64,000 nt of DNA from Planctomycetaceae bacterium (GCA_012719125.1 JAAYAY010000117.1:1-64000); one strand, 5' to 3'; shown: positions 8,270 to 18,056, numbered from the stretch's first letter. The notes: a model not told the origin generated them from the letters alone. Translations and numbers: made by a program.

Positions 8270-9077
8270 TGGGAGCACCGTGAGTTGACATAGTCTTTGG
8301 TGAAGCAGCCGGACAAAACGATAACGAGTCTGATCCCCAATGGGACCCTTCTGTCAGGCTGCGTAAAGGGGGAGCCCGCCCCCCACCATCCAGTCACGGC
8401 ATCACGGACCTTTGGAGGGGTATACTGAACCAACCAGCCGGGCGGACTCGACGGGCGACGTGCGCTTCGCCTCGGAATCTTTGGCGATCAGGCGACGAAC
8501 TTTGATCGTATCATACGTTTAGGCTGTTGACGAGCCGCAGACGATCTTCCGCAGTCGAAGAAAACCGACAGCCCAGTACCCCCATTGTGGGTCAACACGA
8601 GGGCCGATCGCCGAGTCAGCGAATTGAAACTCGCTTGTGCGGGCCATCCTCGCTGTAAGTTGCGAACGTCAAGCAGAATAGGCAAGTCAAGCAAGAGATT
8701 CGAGCGAGTTTCTGGGTTCTGATCGCGGCAAATGCGGGATCGCCATGGACGTTTTCGGCGAGCACGGTTAAGCTATGGGTTAGGTATATTCGGGAAGTGA
8801 GGCCCTCGGAAAAACAGCGTCGACAGGCTGCTGTTTCCCGGCGTGTTGTCTGCCCGGGCGTGAGTTGTCAGAGCATTGTCTTGGAAGCTCCAACAGAATT
8901 GCCCTTTGAGGTGCTCGCCGTCCCAATCGCAATGACGCGGCAAGGCCTTCGCTGGACTCGTGTCCAGTGCCGGCTTATTGATTTTCAAGGAATGAATCCC
9001 GCACGTTCGGCCGCGGATCGTTCTCCCCGGCGGACGGCAACACCCTCTAGTGCTCCCCGAGGGCAATTGAGTCGTCC
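8270..9077. other. Intergenic region between divergent genes
   Basis: About 800 nt between the divergent SEC-C gene (minus) and the MMPL transporter (plus). It must hold promoters for both, but I see no clear sigma70-type pair, no tRNA and no convincing gene. The open frames here lack domains and RBSs. Confidence 0.5.
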
Positions 9078-12000
9078 ATGAGCGAGTCCTTCTTCGCGCG
9101 GCGCAGCTTCATTATCGTGGTGGTTGCTGTGTTTTGCCTGCCCTTAATCTGGGCGGGAACGCGGCGCACCTTGCTGAGCAACACCAACAACATCAAGGAT
9201 TGGCTGCCCTCCAACTTTGAAGAAACGGCCCAACATACCTGGTTTCAACAGCACTTTCCGTTGGAACAGTTCGTTCTCGTGAGTTGGCGAGGACACGGGC
9301 CGAACGATCCGGGCTGCACGCTCGACGACCAACGCCTCGAAATGCTGGCGAAGAAGCTGGTTCCCGAGCCGATCGAGGGGGCGGGAGAGGCGATCATCGA
9401 GGCGGAAATCGTCCCTCACGATCAGCTCGTCGCCGACGCGGAGAACCCGGCCGGTCTATCGACCGCCAAGCCGCCTCAAGAGGCACCGGGCAAGGGGAAA
9501 GAGCTGTCGGAACCGCGCCTGTTCAAATCGGTTCTGACGGGGACGCGCCTTGTCGACGAGTTGAAGACCCGTTATCCCGATCTACCGGAGACCGAGATTC
9601 TCAAGCGTCTGGAAGGCTCCCTGATTGGCAAAGACCACTACAAGACGTGCCTCGTTGTCACGTTGACGGATGCCGCCAAAGGCAAAAAGCTGCGTCCCAC
9701 CCTGTGGAAGATCCGGGAGCTGGCGGAAGAGTGCGGCATCCGGGCTACCAGCCGCGTGCAGGAGGAGAACGATATTCGACTGGGCGGCCCGCCCGTCGAC
9801 AATGTGGCGATCGATATCGAGGGGGAGCGGACTCTGTTCCGGCTGGCCGGCCTCTCGGCCATCGTGGGCCTCGGCATTTCGATGCTCTGCCTGCGGAGCG
9901 TGCGGTTGACCGCGTTTGTGTTCTGGATTTCCATTCTGGCGGCGGGTTCCGGACTGGCCCTCGTGTACTTCACGGGCGGGACCTGCGATGCGATTCTGCT
10001 TTCGATGCCGTCGCTGGTCTACGTGCTGGCCATGTCGGGTGGAATCCACCTCATTAACTACTACCACGACGGGATCCGCGACGGGTGCCCGCTGGACAAG
10101 GCCCCCGACGTGGCCATCGGTCACGGCTGGTTCCCCTGCACGATGGCGGCCCTCACCACGGCGCTGGGCCTCGGCTCGCTGGTCGTGAGCCACGTGGTTC
10201 CCATCAGCAAGTTCGGAATCTACGCCGCCCTGGGAGTCATGGCAACTCTCGTCTTGATCTTCCTCTACCTGCCGGCACTCCTTTACTACTATCCTTCCAG
10301 AAAATTTGCCGCCGAGCACGGCGGTCGCGGACTCAACGAGGAGACGGAGACCGTCCTGCTGAAGATTTGGCGGAAGGTCGGCGGCTTCATCATCCGCCAC
10401 AATATCGCAGTTTCGCTAGGATGCGTCGGGGTCATGGTGTTCTTCGTGTTCGGTCTGATCAAGCCCGACGGCACGCCGCGGGTGAAGACGTCGATCAAGC
10501 TGATGAAGCTCTTTTCACCGGGCGCCGAGATCATTAACCACTACACCTGGTTGGAGGATCATCTGGGTCCGCTCGTGCCCATGGAAGTGCTGCTCACCGT
10601 CGACAACGAGACCTGCGACCTGAACTTCCTCGACCGCATGCGGCTTACGAAGGAAATCGAGAATCTGATCGAGACCAAGCTTGAAGCCGACGTGGGGGGG
10701 GCACTTTCTGCCGCCACCCTGGCGCCCGACATTTCGCCAAGCCGGCGGAGGTTTGCCTGGCAGCGATCGGCTGAAGAGGGGACCCTGAGCCGCCGACTCG
10801 AAAGTCACCGAGCTGAGTTCCGCGACTACCTGACCACCGACACGGAACGGGTGACAACGGACAATCCGAATTTGCAGCACTTGCGAATACCGCCCGAGAT
10901 CGCCGCTCGGCTCAAGAACGCCAAGATCAAGACGCTCGACGACATCCGAGCCCAGGGGGACTTGACTGCCGTCGAAGGTGTCGGCCCCGGCGACGTTGCC
11001 GAAGTGGAGGCCAAGATCGCCGCCTGGCAGGCGATTCGCAACCCGGCGATCGACGAACTGGCCAGCCCGGACCTGGAACGCCTGGGTCTCTCCAAAGACA
11101 TCGCTCGGTCCCTTCACGCGGCCGATATCTACACGTTGCGCGACATCGAGCGATTCGAGGAGAAAGGTGGAAAACTGACCGAACTCGACGGAATCAAGTT
11201 GGCCGAATACACGGAGATCAAGGACGCCCGAAACACGTGGAGTGCCGCTCACCAGGCCTTCAGAGAGTCCGGAATCGAGTCACGCTATGTCGATGCCCTC
11301 AAGGCCAAAGGGATTCGCGATCTGAAGACGCTCGAATCCCGCGGAATCCACGATCCCATGAGCGCCGGCGCGCTGCAGAGACTGGCCATGATCGACGGCG
11401 TGGGCATGCAGGGAGCCAAACAGATCGCTGCCGTCATCCAGGACTGGCGAAACGCCCACGGCGTCGAACTGTGGCGAATCAACGCCCGGGTCTGGGCCCT
11501 CAGCGACATGGACTACGCCCATTTCATCGAAGACTTGCGAAAGGTCGTCGAGCCCCGACTGGATGAACATCGCGCCCAGGGCCTGGCCGGTGTCGAAGCG
11601 CGTTATACCGGCGTCGTCCCGCTGGTTTACAAGACGCAGCACGAACTGATGCGAGGCCTGGTGAACAGCCTCGTGTCGGCCTTCGGGCTGATCGCCATCG
11701 TGATGATCATCGTCCTGCGAAGCCCGTCGGCGGGCATGTTGGCGATGATTCCCAACGTGTTCCCGGTCATCGTCATTTTCGGATTTATGGGCTGGACGGG
11801 CCTTCTGGTCGACATCGGGGCCATGATGACCGCCAGCGTGGCCCTGGGCGTGGCGGTGGACGACACCATGCACTACCTGTCCTGGTTCCGCACCGGGCTG
11901 GACGAAGGCCACGACCGCAAAGGGGCCGCCATGGCCGCCTACGAACGCTGCGCCACTGCCATGACGCAGACGACGCTGATCGGCGGGCTTGGGCTGGCCG

Positions 12001-12278
12001 TGTTCGCCTTCAGCACGTTCACGCCCACCCAGCGGTTCGGCATGCTCATGCTGGTCCTGCTCTTCGCCGCCCTGTTTGGCGACCTGGTCTTCCTGCCGGC
12101 CATGCTCACAGGCCCCCTGGGTAGGTTCTTCGATCATGGAAGGAAACGCAGAAGGCCCACCCCCGTGGACGAACTCGCAACGGGCGAGGATCCCGGCGAT
12201 CGTCAGGTTGTGCCCATTCAGCACGGCGAACTGACCAATCGCCGCGACCGCAAGCATCGGCCCCACAAGGCGTCCTAG
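9078..12278 (+). CDS. MMPL/RND-family membrane transporter with three alpha-CTD/HhH-like repeats in an external loop
   Basis: A 1066-residue inner-membrane protein of the RND/MMPL superfamily (lipid or hydrophobe exporters). TM1 is at 9-28; after a periplasmic loop comes a five-helix bundle (about 254-405, including SMPSLVYVLAMSGGIHLINYYHD); TM7 at 441-460; then a second bundle (about 860-1025) with the family's DIGAMMTASVALGVAVDDTMHY motif. The second external loop (about 462-858) is roughly 400 residues. Within it, residues about 599-652, 668-714 and 730-790 are three tandem helix-hairpin-helix-type units (e.g. LGLSKDIARSLHAADIYTL; VEGVGPGDVAEVE; IDGVGMQGAKQIA) that resemble the RNA polymerase alpha-CTD fold. 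The C-terminal tail is basic and cytoplasmic. Substrate unknown. Confidence 0.85.
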   Translation: MSESFFARRSFIIVVVAVFCLPLIWAGTRRTLLSNTNNIKDWLPSNFEETAQHTWFQQHFPLEQFVLVSWRGHGPNDPGCTLDDQRLEMLAKKLVPEPIEGAGEAIIEAEIVPHDQLVADAENPAGLSTAKPPQEAPGKGKELSEPRLFKSVLTGTRLVDELKTRYPDLPETEILKRLEGSLIGKDHYKTCLVVTLTDAAKGKKLRPTLWKIRELAEECGIRATSRVQEENDIRLGGPPVDNVAIDIEGERTLFRLAGLSAIVGLGISMLCLRSVRLTAFVFWISILAAGSGLALVYFTGGTCDAILLSMPSLVYVLAMSGGIHLINYYHDGIRDGCPLDKAPDVAIGHGWFPCTMAALTTALGLGSLVVSHVVPISKFGIYAALGVMATLVLIFLYLPALLYYYPSRKFAAEHGGRGLNEETETVLLKIWRKVGGFIIRHNIAVSLGCVGVMVFFVFGLIKPDGTPRVKTSIKLMKLFSPGAEIINHYTWLEDHLGPLVPMEVLLTVDNETCDLNFLDRMRLTKEIENLIETKLEADVGGALSAATLAPDISPSRRRFAWQRSAEEGTLSRRLESHRAEFRDYLTTDTERVTTDNPNLQHLRIPPEIAARLKNAKIKTLDDIRAQGDLTAVEGVGPGDVAEVEAKIAAWQAIRNPAIDELASPDLERLGLSKDIARSLHAADIYTLRDIERFEEKGGKLTELDGIKLAEYTEIKDARNTWSAAHQAFRESGIESRYVDALKAKGIRDLKTLESRGIHDPMSAGALQRLAMIDGVGMQGAKQIAAVIQDWRNAHGVELWRINARVWALSDMDYAHFIEDLRKVVEPRLDEHRAQGLAGVEARYTGVVPLVYKTQHELMRGLVNSLVSAFGLIAIVMIIVLRSPSAGMLAMIPNVFPVIVIFGFMGWTGLLVDIGAMMTASVALGVAVDDTMHYLSWFRTGLDEGHDRKGAAMAAYERCATAMTQTTLIGGLGLAVFAFSTFTPTQRFGMLMLVLLFAALFGDLVFLPAMLTGPLGRFFDHGRKRRRPTPVDELATGEDPGDRQVVPIQHGELTNRRDRKHRPHKAS

Positions 12279-12400
12279 AGAGGGCCCAAACAGACCAAGA
12301 GAGCTCTGTGCGGGCACACGGCACGCACAACGGGTGGTTGTGTCAGCGGCTCTTGGCTATCCTCCCCAGGATCAACGTCGCGTGGTGGGACTGACTGCAT

Positions 12401-12491
12401 CCTGTCCGGACAGGCTCCAAACCTGCCGGACTCCCCCAGGGAAGGCATCGCAATTGCTATGGGTGAAGTATAATGGTCTGTTAGCGATGCC
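12401..12491 (+). promoter_or_regulatory. Candidate promoter region of the first DUF1559 gene with palindromes
   Basis: A perfect TATAAT lies at 12469-12474; no good -35 is visible. It is enclosed by an 8-bp inverted repeat, GGCATCGC at 12444-12451 and GCGATGCC at 12484-12491. A separate perfect palindrome, CCTGTCCGGACAGG, lies at 12401-12414. Either could be an operator, but this is inference. The rest of 12279-12585 holds no gene. Confidence 0.4.
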
Positions 12492-12585
12492 TGTCTCTCC
12501 CCCCCGCGAAGGCGGGTGAAGGGGGCATCCAGTCTGGTCATTGCACAACCGCCCCATACGGGCCCCGATCACCCCTGGGCTGACC

Positions 12586-13539
12586 ATGCGGACATCGAGT
12601 CGCGCCTTCACGTTGGTCGAGTTGCTTGTGGTGATCGCGATCATCGGGATCTTGGTTGCCCTGTTGTTACCGGCCGTCCAGGCGGCCCGGGAGGCGGCAA
12701 GGCGGGCGGACTGTACCAGCCGAATCAAGCAACTCGGCCTGGCTGCCCATAACTTCCACGACTCGCACAGACGGTTTCCGCCGGGTTACCTGGGACCGAT
12801 CCCTCGGACGCCCGTACCGCCCTGGGACGGCCAGGCCAACGGCTCTCTCACCTTCCTCCTGCCCTATCTCGAATTGGAGGCGGTCCACGATAAACTGGAT
12901 GAGGATCGCGCCACCTACAGCGGGATCTCACTTTTCGACATCGGCGCGGTCGGCGACAATTTCTGGAGCCGGACGGACAGTTGGACGGCCGCCCAGATCA
13001 AGCTGAAGGCCTTTCTCTGCCCTTCGGAGAACGAAGAGAAGTCGGCCAACACGATCGTTGCAATTCAACTGTACTACGATGCCTCGGCCGCCGAGGTCGT
13101 GGAGGCCGGAGGTCGCTATTCGGGGAACACGGCTGACGTACTCGGCAGGACTCACTATCTGGGAATCGCCGGGGGCATGGGTGAGACCGGCAGCGTCTAC
13201 TGGGATCGCTTGAAGGGCGTGTTCTCCAACCGGAGCAAGAACCGATTTGCGGACATCCGCGACGGCACGAGCAACGTTCTGCTCTTCGGCGAGAACGTGG
13301 GCGGGCACTCCGACTCAGATCCCGATCTGTATCACGCGTTTTCCTGGACGGGCTGCGGGCTAGCCGCCACGTCCTGGGGTTTCGGGGACGGCTGGTGGCA
13401 GTGGTCGAGCCGGCATCCGGGGGTCTGCCAATTCTGCCTGGCCGACGGTTCCGTGCGTCCCGTTTCCATCACGATCGATCAGAAAGTGTTCGAGGCGGCT
13501 TCTGCAATCGGCGACGGCGAAGTGGCGTCAATCGAGTAA
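12586..13539 (+). CDS. DUF1559 family pseudopilin-like protein
   Basis: A 317-residue protein with a type IV prepilin-like N-terminus: short basic leader, then FTLVELLVVIAIIGILVALLLP (8-29), with the conserved Glu at position 5 of the mature protein, followed by AVQAAREAARR. The remainder is the DUF1559 (SBP_bac_10) domain typical of planctomycetes, with the C-terminal F-x-LADGSVR-type motif at about 285-295. These proteins are thought to be processed by a prepilin peptidase and anchored or assembled at the cell surface; no experimental function is known to me. The start at 12586 puts the leader at the expected length; no strong RBS is visible. It is followed in tandem by a paralogue at 13709. 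Confidence 0.85.
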   Translation: MRTSSRAFTLVELLVVIAIIGILVALLLPAVQAAREAARRADCTSRIKQLGLAAHNFHDSHRRFPPGYLGPIPRTPVPPWDGQANGSLTFLLPYLELEAVHDKLDEDRATYSGISLFDIGAVGDNFWSRTDSWTAAQIKLKAFLCPSENEEKSANTIVAIQLYYDASAAEVVEAGGRYSGNTADVLGRTHYLGIAGGMGETGSVYWDRLKGVFSNRSKNRFADIRDGTSNVLLFGENVGGHSDSDPDLYHAFSWTGCGLAATSWGFGDGWWQWSSRHPGVCQFCLADGSVRPVSITIDQKVFEAASAIGDGEVASIE

Positions 13540-13641
13540 CCGGGCCGGGCGGTGTCCAGCCCGTGGGCTTCCTGGTCAGATCACGCAGATTCTCCTGCAA
13601 CGAATCCATCGCAGAACACGTGCAAATCTCCTGGGGTACGA

Positions 13642-13647
13642 TATAAT
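13642..13647 (+). promoter_or_regulatory. Candidate -10 element of the second DUF1559 gene
   Basis: A perfect TATAAT 61 nt before the preferred GTG start at 13709. The -35 region is weak (CGTGCA at about 13619-13624), so confidence is limited. Confidence 0.35.
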
Positions 13648-13708
13648 CATCTCTTGGAGAATGGCTCGTACATCAACGCGACCTCCTCGTTCCCGGGAGA
13701 CAACGGTC

Positions 13709-14662
13709 GTGGTCCGCGACAAAAGAGCATTCACGCTGGTTGAGATCCTGGTGGTCCTCGTCATCATCGGAATTCTTATGGCGTTGCTTCTGCCCGCGGT
13801 TCAGGCAGCCCGGGAGGCTGGCCGACGCACTGTCTGTGCCAACCGGATGAAGCAAATCGGCTCGGCTGCGCAGCAGTTCCATGCGTCCAATGACCATTTC
13901 CCTCCTGGCTATTTGGGCCCGCTTCCGCAGGCGCCCACGCCGCCTTGGATCGGGCAGTGGAATGGGTCACTCACCTTCCTTTTGCCTTATCTTGAAATGG
14001 AAACCGTCCACGATGGCATGGACAACGAGCGCGAAAACTACGGCAGCGTCTCCCTGTTCAACATTGATCGTGTGGGGCACAGCTACTGGAAGCGAGAAGA
14101 CAGTTGGACAACCGCTCAGACAGAACTGAGCGCGTTCCTTTGTCCGTCCGAAGACCCACAGAGGCCTGCGAGAACGACTGTCACGATCCACCTCTTCGAG
14201 GACGACGATCCTCCCATGATCTGGGAGATCGGAACTCACTTCGCCGACGATTCGGGAGAGGTACTTGGAAGGACCCACTATTTGGGTATCGCCGGGGTTC
14301 TGGGCGAAACCGGTAATCGTTACTGGGATCGTAAGAAGGGTGTCTTCTGTAATCGAACGCGGGTTCGTATCTCCGAAATCATCGACGGGACCAGCAACAC
14401 GCTGCTGTTTGGCGAGAACGTCGGCGGCCACGCCAGCCAGGATCCCGACATGAACCTCGCCTTCGCTTGGGCCGGCTGCGGCCAGGCCGCGACCGCCTGG
14501 GGATTCGGCGACGCGTGGTGTCAGTGGACGAGTCGGCATCCCGGTATCGTCCACTTCTCGACGGCAGATAGCTCCGTACGAGCCGTCTCGCCAACGATCG
14601 ATCAGGAAGTCTTCACTGCCCTTTCAGGAATCGCCGACGGGGATTTGGCACGGCTCGATTGA
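13709..14662 (+). CDS. DUF1559 family pseudopilin-like protein (tandem paralogue)
   Basis: A 317-residue paralogue of the preceding gene, recognisably similar end to end (shared PPGYLGP, NGSLTFLLPYLE, GRTHYLGIAG, DGTSN-x-LLFGENVGGH blocks). The prepilin-like segment is AFTLVEILVVLVIIGILMALLLPAVQAAREAGRR. I prefer the GTG at 13709 over the ATG at 13661: it gives a short basic leader (VVRDKRA) as in the paralogue and is preceded by GGGAG at about 9 nt, while the ATG has GGAG directly against it. Tandem DUF1559 duplications are common in planctomycetes. Function of the family is unproven. Confidence 0.85.
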   Translation: MVRDKRAFTLVEILVVLVIIGILMALLLPAVQAAREAGRRTVCANRMKQIGSAAQQFHASNDHFPPGYLGPLPQAPTPPWIGQWNGSLTFLLPYLEMETVHDGMDNERENYGSVSLFNIDRVGHSYWKREDSWTTAQTELSAFLCPSEDPQRPARTTVTIHLFEDDDPPMIWEIGTHFADDSGEVLGRTHYLGIAGVLGETGNRYWDRKKGVFCNRTRVRISEIIDGTSNTLLFGENVGGHASQDPDMNLAFAWAGCGQAATAWGFGDAWCQWTSRHPGIVHFSTADSSVRAVSPTIDQEVFTALSGIADGDLARLD

Positions 14663-14792
14663 GCGCGGGTGTCGCCAGACATGCGACGATGGTATCATCT
14701 AGCCCGCCAAAGCACTGTCCGGCCGATGGTTCTTGCTCGGCCGATTGTTCGGCTGGAATGGCATGACTCTGTTATCTCGAAGGAACGCCTCC

Positions 14793-14951
14793 ATGCTCCG
14801 AAAGCTCGCTTGGTCCCTTGTTTTGGCCTTCCCCCTGCTCGCGGCGTCCGGTTGCGGGTCACCCGACGTCAAAGTCCCCGAGAACCCAACGCCGCCACCC
14901 GCAGGAGACCCGGTTTCCACCTCAGCGTCCGCACAGGATACTGACCGCTGA
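14793..14951 (+). CDS. Small lipoprotein
   Basis: A 52-residue protein: basic start (MLRKLAW), hydrophobic core, lipobox LLAASGC with the lipidated Cys at about residue 21, then a Pro-rich and Thr/Ser-rich tail. AAGGA lies at a suitable distance before the ATG at 14793, which is why I chose it over the ATGs upstream at 14733 and 14763. Tiny lipoproteins after DUF1559 genes are frequent in planctomycetes. Function unknown. Confidence 0.65.
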   Translation: MLRKLAWSLVLAFPLLAASGCGSPDVKVPENPTPPPAGDPVSTSASAQDTDR

Positions 14952-15061
14952 TCCACCGGCGCCGCGGCAGAGAACTCCGCAGTTCGCTCAGCACATCCGC
15001 GACTGAACGTCTCACCCTCGAAACCTCCGTAGCGGCGCGGTCGGATAGCCCAGAAACGCAA

Positions 15062-15095
15062 CCGGGGGTGCGAATCCTGCTGGCTGCACCCCCGG
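15062..15095 (-). terminator. Terminator hairpin of the ribosomal supercluster
   Basis: Arms CCGGGGGTGC (15062-15071) and GCACCCCCGG (15086-15095) are perfectly complementary, with a 14-nt loop. The hairpin lies 27 nt after the rplQ stop, and on the minus strand it is followed by TTGCGTTTCT, a poor T-tract. It is a good candidate for the end of the operon. Confidence 0.65.
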
Positions 15096-15121
15096 CAAGT
15101 ATCTTGTTTACGGTCGGAAGC

Positions 15122-15742
15122 CTATTCTTCCTTGGCCTCGCCGGCAAGTTCTTCCTCAGCAGTCTCTTCGGCCACTTCATCATCGTCGAAGGCCGGTTTT
15201 TCGCTCTTCTTGCGGACTCGATCGTTGACGCCCACGAACTCGAGGATCGCCCGGGCGCCGGCATCGCCGAGTCGCGGTATGGCAAGCTTGAGGATGCGGG
15301 TGTACCCGCCGTCGCGATCGGCGAAGCGCGGGCCGATTTCGTCGAACAGGATTTCGACGGCCTGTTTGTCGCCCAACAGCCTCAGGGCGCGGCGCCGAGC
15401 GGCCAGGACGGGAGCAATGGCCTTGTTCCACTCGTGCCATTCCTCGCTCTGCCGCCAGGATCGCCATTTATCCGAGCCGCGGTCGGCGTTGGTCTCGAGC
15501 TGATCCGCCGTTTCCTGGTGCCGCAGGCTCTTGCGAGCGATGGTCACACACTTCTCCACGAGCGGTCGGACTTCTTTCGCCTTCTGGAGGGTGGTGACGA
15601 TTCGGCCCTTGACCTTCGGTGCATTTGCGTCGAACTCGGCGTCCCGTTCCGTAAGGATCAGGGCGGAGGCGAGGTTCCGCAGAAGAGCTCGCTGGTGACT
15701 CGGATTGCGGCCGAACTTTCGGCCTTTCTTTCGATGTCGCAT
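15122..15742 (-). CDS. rplQ: 50S ribosomal protein L17
   Basis: bL17, 206 residues, which binds near the exit tunnel of the large subunit. The N-terminus MRHRKKGRKFGRNPSHQRALLRNL and the C-terminal GPRFADRDGGYTRILKL block are diagnostic. It is much longer than the usual 115-130 residues: an extra Trp-rich segment (about 72-110, SDKWRSWRQSEEWHEWN) splits the conserved core, and an acidic Glu/Ala tail (about 185-206) follows the fold. It is the last gene of the supercluster, 40 nt after rpoA and followed by a hairpin. Confidence 0.95.
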   Translation of the reverse strand: MRHRKKGRKFGRNPSHQRALLRNLASALILTERDAEFDANAPKVKGRIVTTLQKAKEVRPLVEKCVTIARKSLRHQETADQLETNADRGSDKWRSWRQSEEWHEWNKAIAPVLAARRRALRLLGDKQAVEILFDEIGPRFADRDGGYTRILKLAIPRLGDAGARAILEFVGVNDRVRKKSEKPAFDDDEVAEETAEEELAGEAKEE

Positions 15743-15782
15743 GGCTATTCGATCACTCGTCTTAACTTGATTTCTTGGCTTC

Positions 15783-16781
15783 TCAGAGGGGGCTAACCGG
15801 CGAGGGCGGGACTCGCATTCCCAGACGCAGGCCGAAATCAGCCAGCTTCTCCCGGACTTCGTTGAGAGTCGTCTCGCCGAAGTTGCGGACCTCCAGAAGC
15901 TGGTCCTCGCTGCAGACCACCAGATCGCGAACCGTACGGATGTTCTCCGACTCGAGGCAGTTGGTGGCCCGCACGGAAAGGTTCAGTTCGGCGAGGCTCA
16001 TGGAGAGCTTGGCCTCGACGGCCGGATCCAACCCGCCGGAACTCACTGCCTTGACACCGGTATGGATCTTGCTGCCGAGTTCGCTGTACTGCACAAACGG
16101 ATTCAGGTGCTTGCGGAGGATTTTGGCGGCCTCGACCAGGGCCATTTCCGGGCCGATCGAGCCGTCCGTCCAGATTTCGACGGTCAGTTTGTCATAATTC
16201 GTTTTCTGCCCGACGCGGGTCTCTTCGACTTCGTATCGGACGCGGACGACGGGGCTGAAGGCGGCATCGACGGGAATCACGCCGATTTCTTGCGACGGAT
16301 CGGCATGCTCGGTAGCCGGAACATATCCTCGGCCGTTCTCAACAACCATTTCCATGATGAAAGGCACGTCGTCCGTCAAGGTCGCCAGAACGTGGTCCTT
16401 GTTGATCACTTCGACGGCCTCGTCGGTCAGGACGTCGGCCCCGGTGATGACCCCGCGTTCGTTTTTCTCGACGCGGACGACTCGGGTTTGCTGGCTATGG
16501 TTTCGGACGACCAGGGATTTCACGTTGAGGACGATGTCGGTGACGTCTTCGACGACGCCGGGCAAGGTGGTGAATTCATGCTGTGCACCGTGGAGCTGGA
16601 TCCGCGTGATCGCGCTCCCCTCAAGGCTGGAGAGCATGATCCGGCGGAGACTGTTGCCGATGCTCGCGCCGAAACCTCGCTCGAACGGTTCGGCGGTGAA
16701 ACAGCCGTACGTCGCCGTCAGGGACTCCTTGTCGCACGACACTTGACTGGGGAGCTCAAGTCCGCGCCATCGAATTCGCAT
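15783..16781 (-). CDS. rpoA: DNA-directed RNA polymerase subunit alpha
   Basis: RNA polymerase alpha, 332 residues, dimerising scaffold of the core enzyme. The N-terminal assembly domain (about 1-230) includes the [20 protein letters not shown] motif; the C-terminal domain (about 255-325) has the DNA-contact sequence [22 protein letters not shown] and the helix [19 protein letters not shown]. It occupies the usual position between rpsD (39 nt upstream) and rplQ. Length is normal. Confidence 0.98.
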   Translation of the reverse strand: MRIRWRGLELPSQVSCDKESLTATYGCFTAEPFERGFGASIGNSLRRIMLSSLEGSAITRIQLHGAQHEFTTLPGVVEDVTDIVLNVKSLVVRNHSQQTRVVRVEKNERGVITGADVLTDEAVEVINKDHVLATLTDDVPFIMEMVVENGRGYVPATEHADPSQEIGVIPVDAAFSPVVRVRYEVEETRVGQKTNYDKLTVEIWTDGSIGPEMALVEAAKILRKHLNPFVQYSELGSKIHTGVKAVSSGGLDPAVEAKLSMSLAELNLSVRATNCLESENIRTVRDLVVCSEDQLLEVRNFGETTLNEVREKLADFGLRLGMRVPPSPVSPL

Positions 16782-16820
16782 GGGAACCCTCCGATGATTT
16801 TGAAGGACGACTCGAAATGA

Positions 16821-17447
16821 CTACTTCGAGCAAAGCTCGACGATCAGTTGCGGCTCGACCGGAATCGAGACGTCCTCCGCCTCGGGTAGTCGGACAATGT
16901 GGCCTTCGGGTTTCTGCCCGTCGACGCGGACCAGAAAATCAGGGACCTCGCGGTTCGATTCGGCCAAGCTGGCCTGGACCAATTCGGCACTGCTCTTGCG
17001 TTCCTTGATCCCGATCACGTCGCCGACACGAACCTCGTAACTGGAAATATCCACTCGTTTGCCGTTCACGGTCACGTGTCCGTGGCAAACCAACTGGCGT
17101 GCCGCGGCCCGGGAGAGCCCGAAACCGAGGCGATGCACGACGTTGTCCAGACGGCGTTCGAGCAGACTCATGAGAACCTTACCGGTATTGCCTTTGGAGC
17201 GTTCGGCCCGGTCAAAATAGCGGCGGAACTGGCGTTCGAGGATACCGTAATAGTGTTTAACCTTTTGTTTTTCGCGGAGGTGAATTCCGTAATCGGTCAG
17301 CTTTCCGCGGCGAAAGGTGTGCATTCCCGGCGGGTTCTGCCGGCGCTCGTAGGCGCACTTCTCCGTATCGCAACGGAGGCCCTTGAGGAACAGCTTGGAT
17401 CCCTCGCGGCGACACATTCGACAAACCGCTTCGGTGTAACGCGCCAT
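16821..17447 (-). CDS. rpsD: 30S ribosomal protein S4 (zinc-binding form)
   Basis: uS4, 208 residues, 16S rRNA primary binder and, in some bacteria, translational repressor of the alpha operon. The N-terminus carries four cysteines (Cys9, Cys12, Cys26, Cys31), i.e. the zinc-containing C+ form. The S4 RNA-binding domain (SRAAARQLVCHGHVTVNGKRV) is in the C-terminal half. It lies between rpsK and rpoA as usual. Confidence 0.97.
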   Translation of the reverse strand: MARYTEAVCRMCRREGSKLFLKGLRCDTEKCAYERRQNPPGMHTFRRGKLTDYGIHLREKQKVKHYYGILERQFRRYFDRAERSKGNTGKVLMSLLERRLDNVVHRLGFGLSRAAARQLVCHGHVTVNGKRVDISSYEVRVGDVIGIKERKSSAELVQASLAESNREVPDFLVRVDGQKPEGHIVRLPEAEDVSIPVEPQLIVELCSK

Positions 17448-17551
17448 GCCTGTCTTTCACTCCCGACAAAATAGGATTCGTTGTCTCGCTTTGAACTCTC
17501 TGGAAAGGCCGCAGCAGCCGCGACTTCGCCTTTCGATCGCACCGCTTTGGA

Positions 17552-17932
17552 TCAGACGCGCCGGCGTTTCTTGGGGCGGCAACCGTTGTGCGGCAGAGGG
17601 GTCACGTCTTCGATCGACTTGACGGAGAGTCCTGCCGCCTGCAGCGCCGTGATGGCGCTCTCTCGCCCGCTCCCCGGACCTTTCACCTTGACGTCGACTT
17701 CCTTCATGCCGAACTTGACCGCCTTCTCGGCGGCCTGCTGGGCAGCCATCTGACCCGCAAAGGGGGTACTCTTGCGGCTTCCCTTGAAGTTAACGGTTCC
17801 GGCGCTCGCCCAACACAGGGTGTCGCCCTTGGTGTCGGTGATCGTAACGGTCGTGTTGTTGAAGGTCGCACGGATATGGGCAACGCCCACGGTTACGTTA
17901 CGACGAGCTTTTCTTCGTTTGCTCTTGGCCAC
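17552..17932 (-). CDS. rpsK: 30S ribosomal protein S11
   Basis: uS11, 126 residues, forms the platform of the small subunit. Diagnostic segments: [18 protein letters not shown], and the C-terminal [18 protein letters not shown]. The C-terminus is strongly basic as in the family. It is 124 nt after rpsM. Confidence 0.97.
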   Translation of the reverse strand: MAKSKRRKARRNVTVGVAHIRATFNNTTVTITDTKGDTLCWASAGTVNFKGSRKSTPFAGQMAAQQAAEKAVKFGMKEVDVKVKGPGSGRESAITALQAAGLSVKSIEDVTPLPHNGCRPKKRRRV

Positions 17933-18056
17933 CGCTCGCTATGCTCCTAACTGAGTCGCGTGGTTATACGCTATTGATTTCAAATTCGACGGACGACCGG
18001 CCCGCCGCCACGGATCCACATCGCAAGGGGGGACCACACGGAGACGGGGAAACGGG

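Noticed and set aside
13661-13708. Longer N-terminus of the second DUF1559 protein starting at ATG 13661
   Set aside because: It adds 16 Arg/Thr-rich residues before the prepilin-like segment, and its GGAG is directly against the ATG; the GTG at 13709 has better spacing and leader length.
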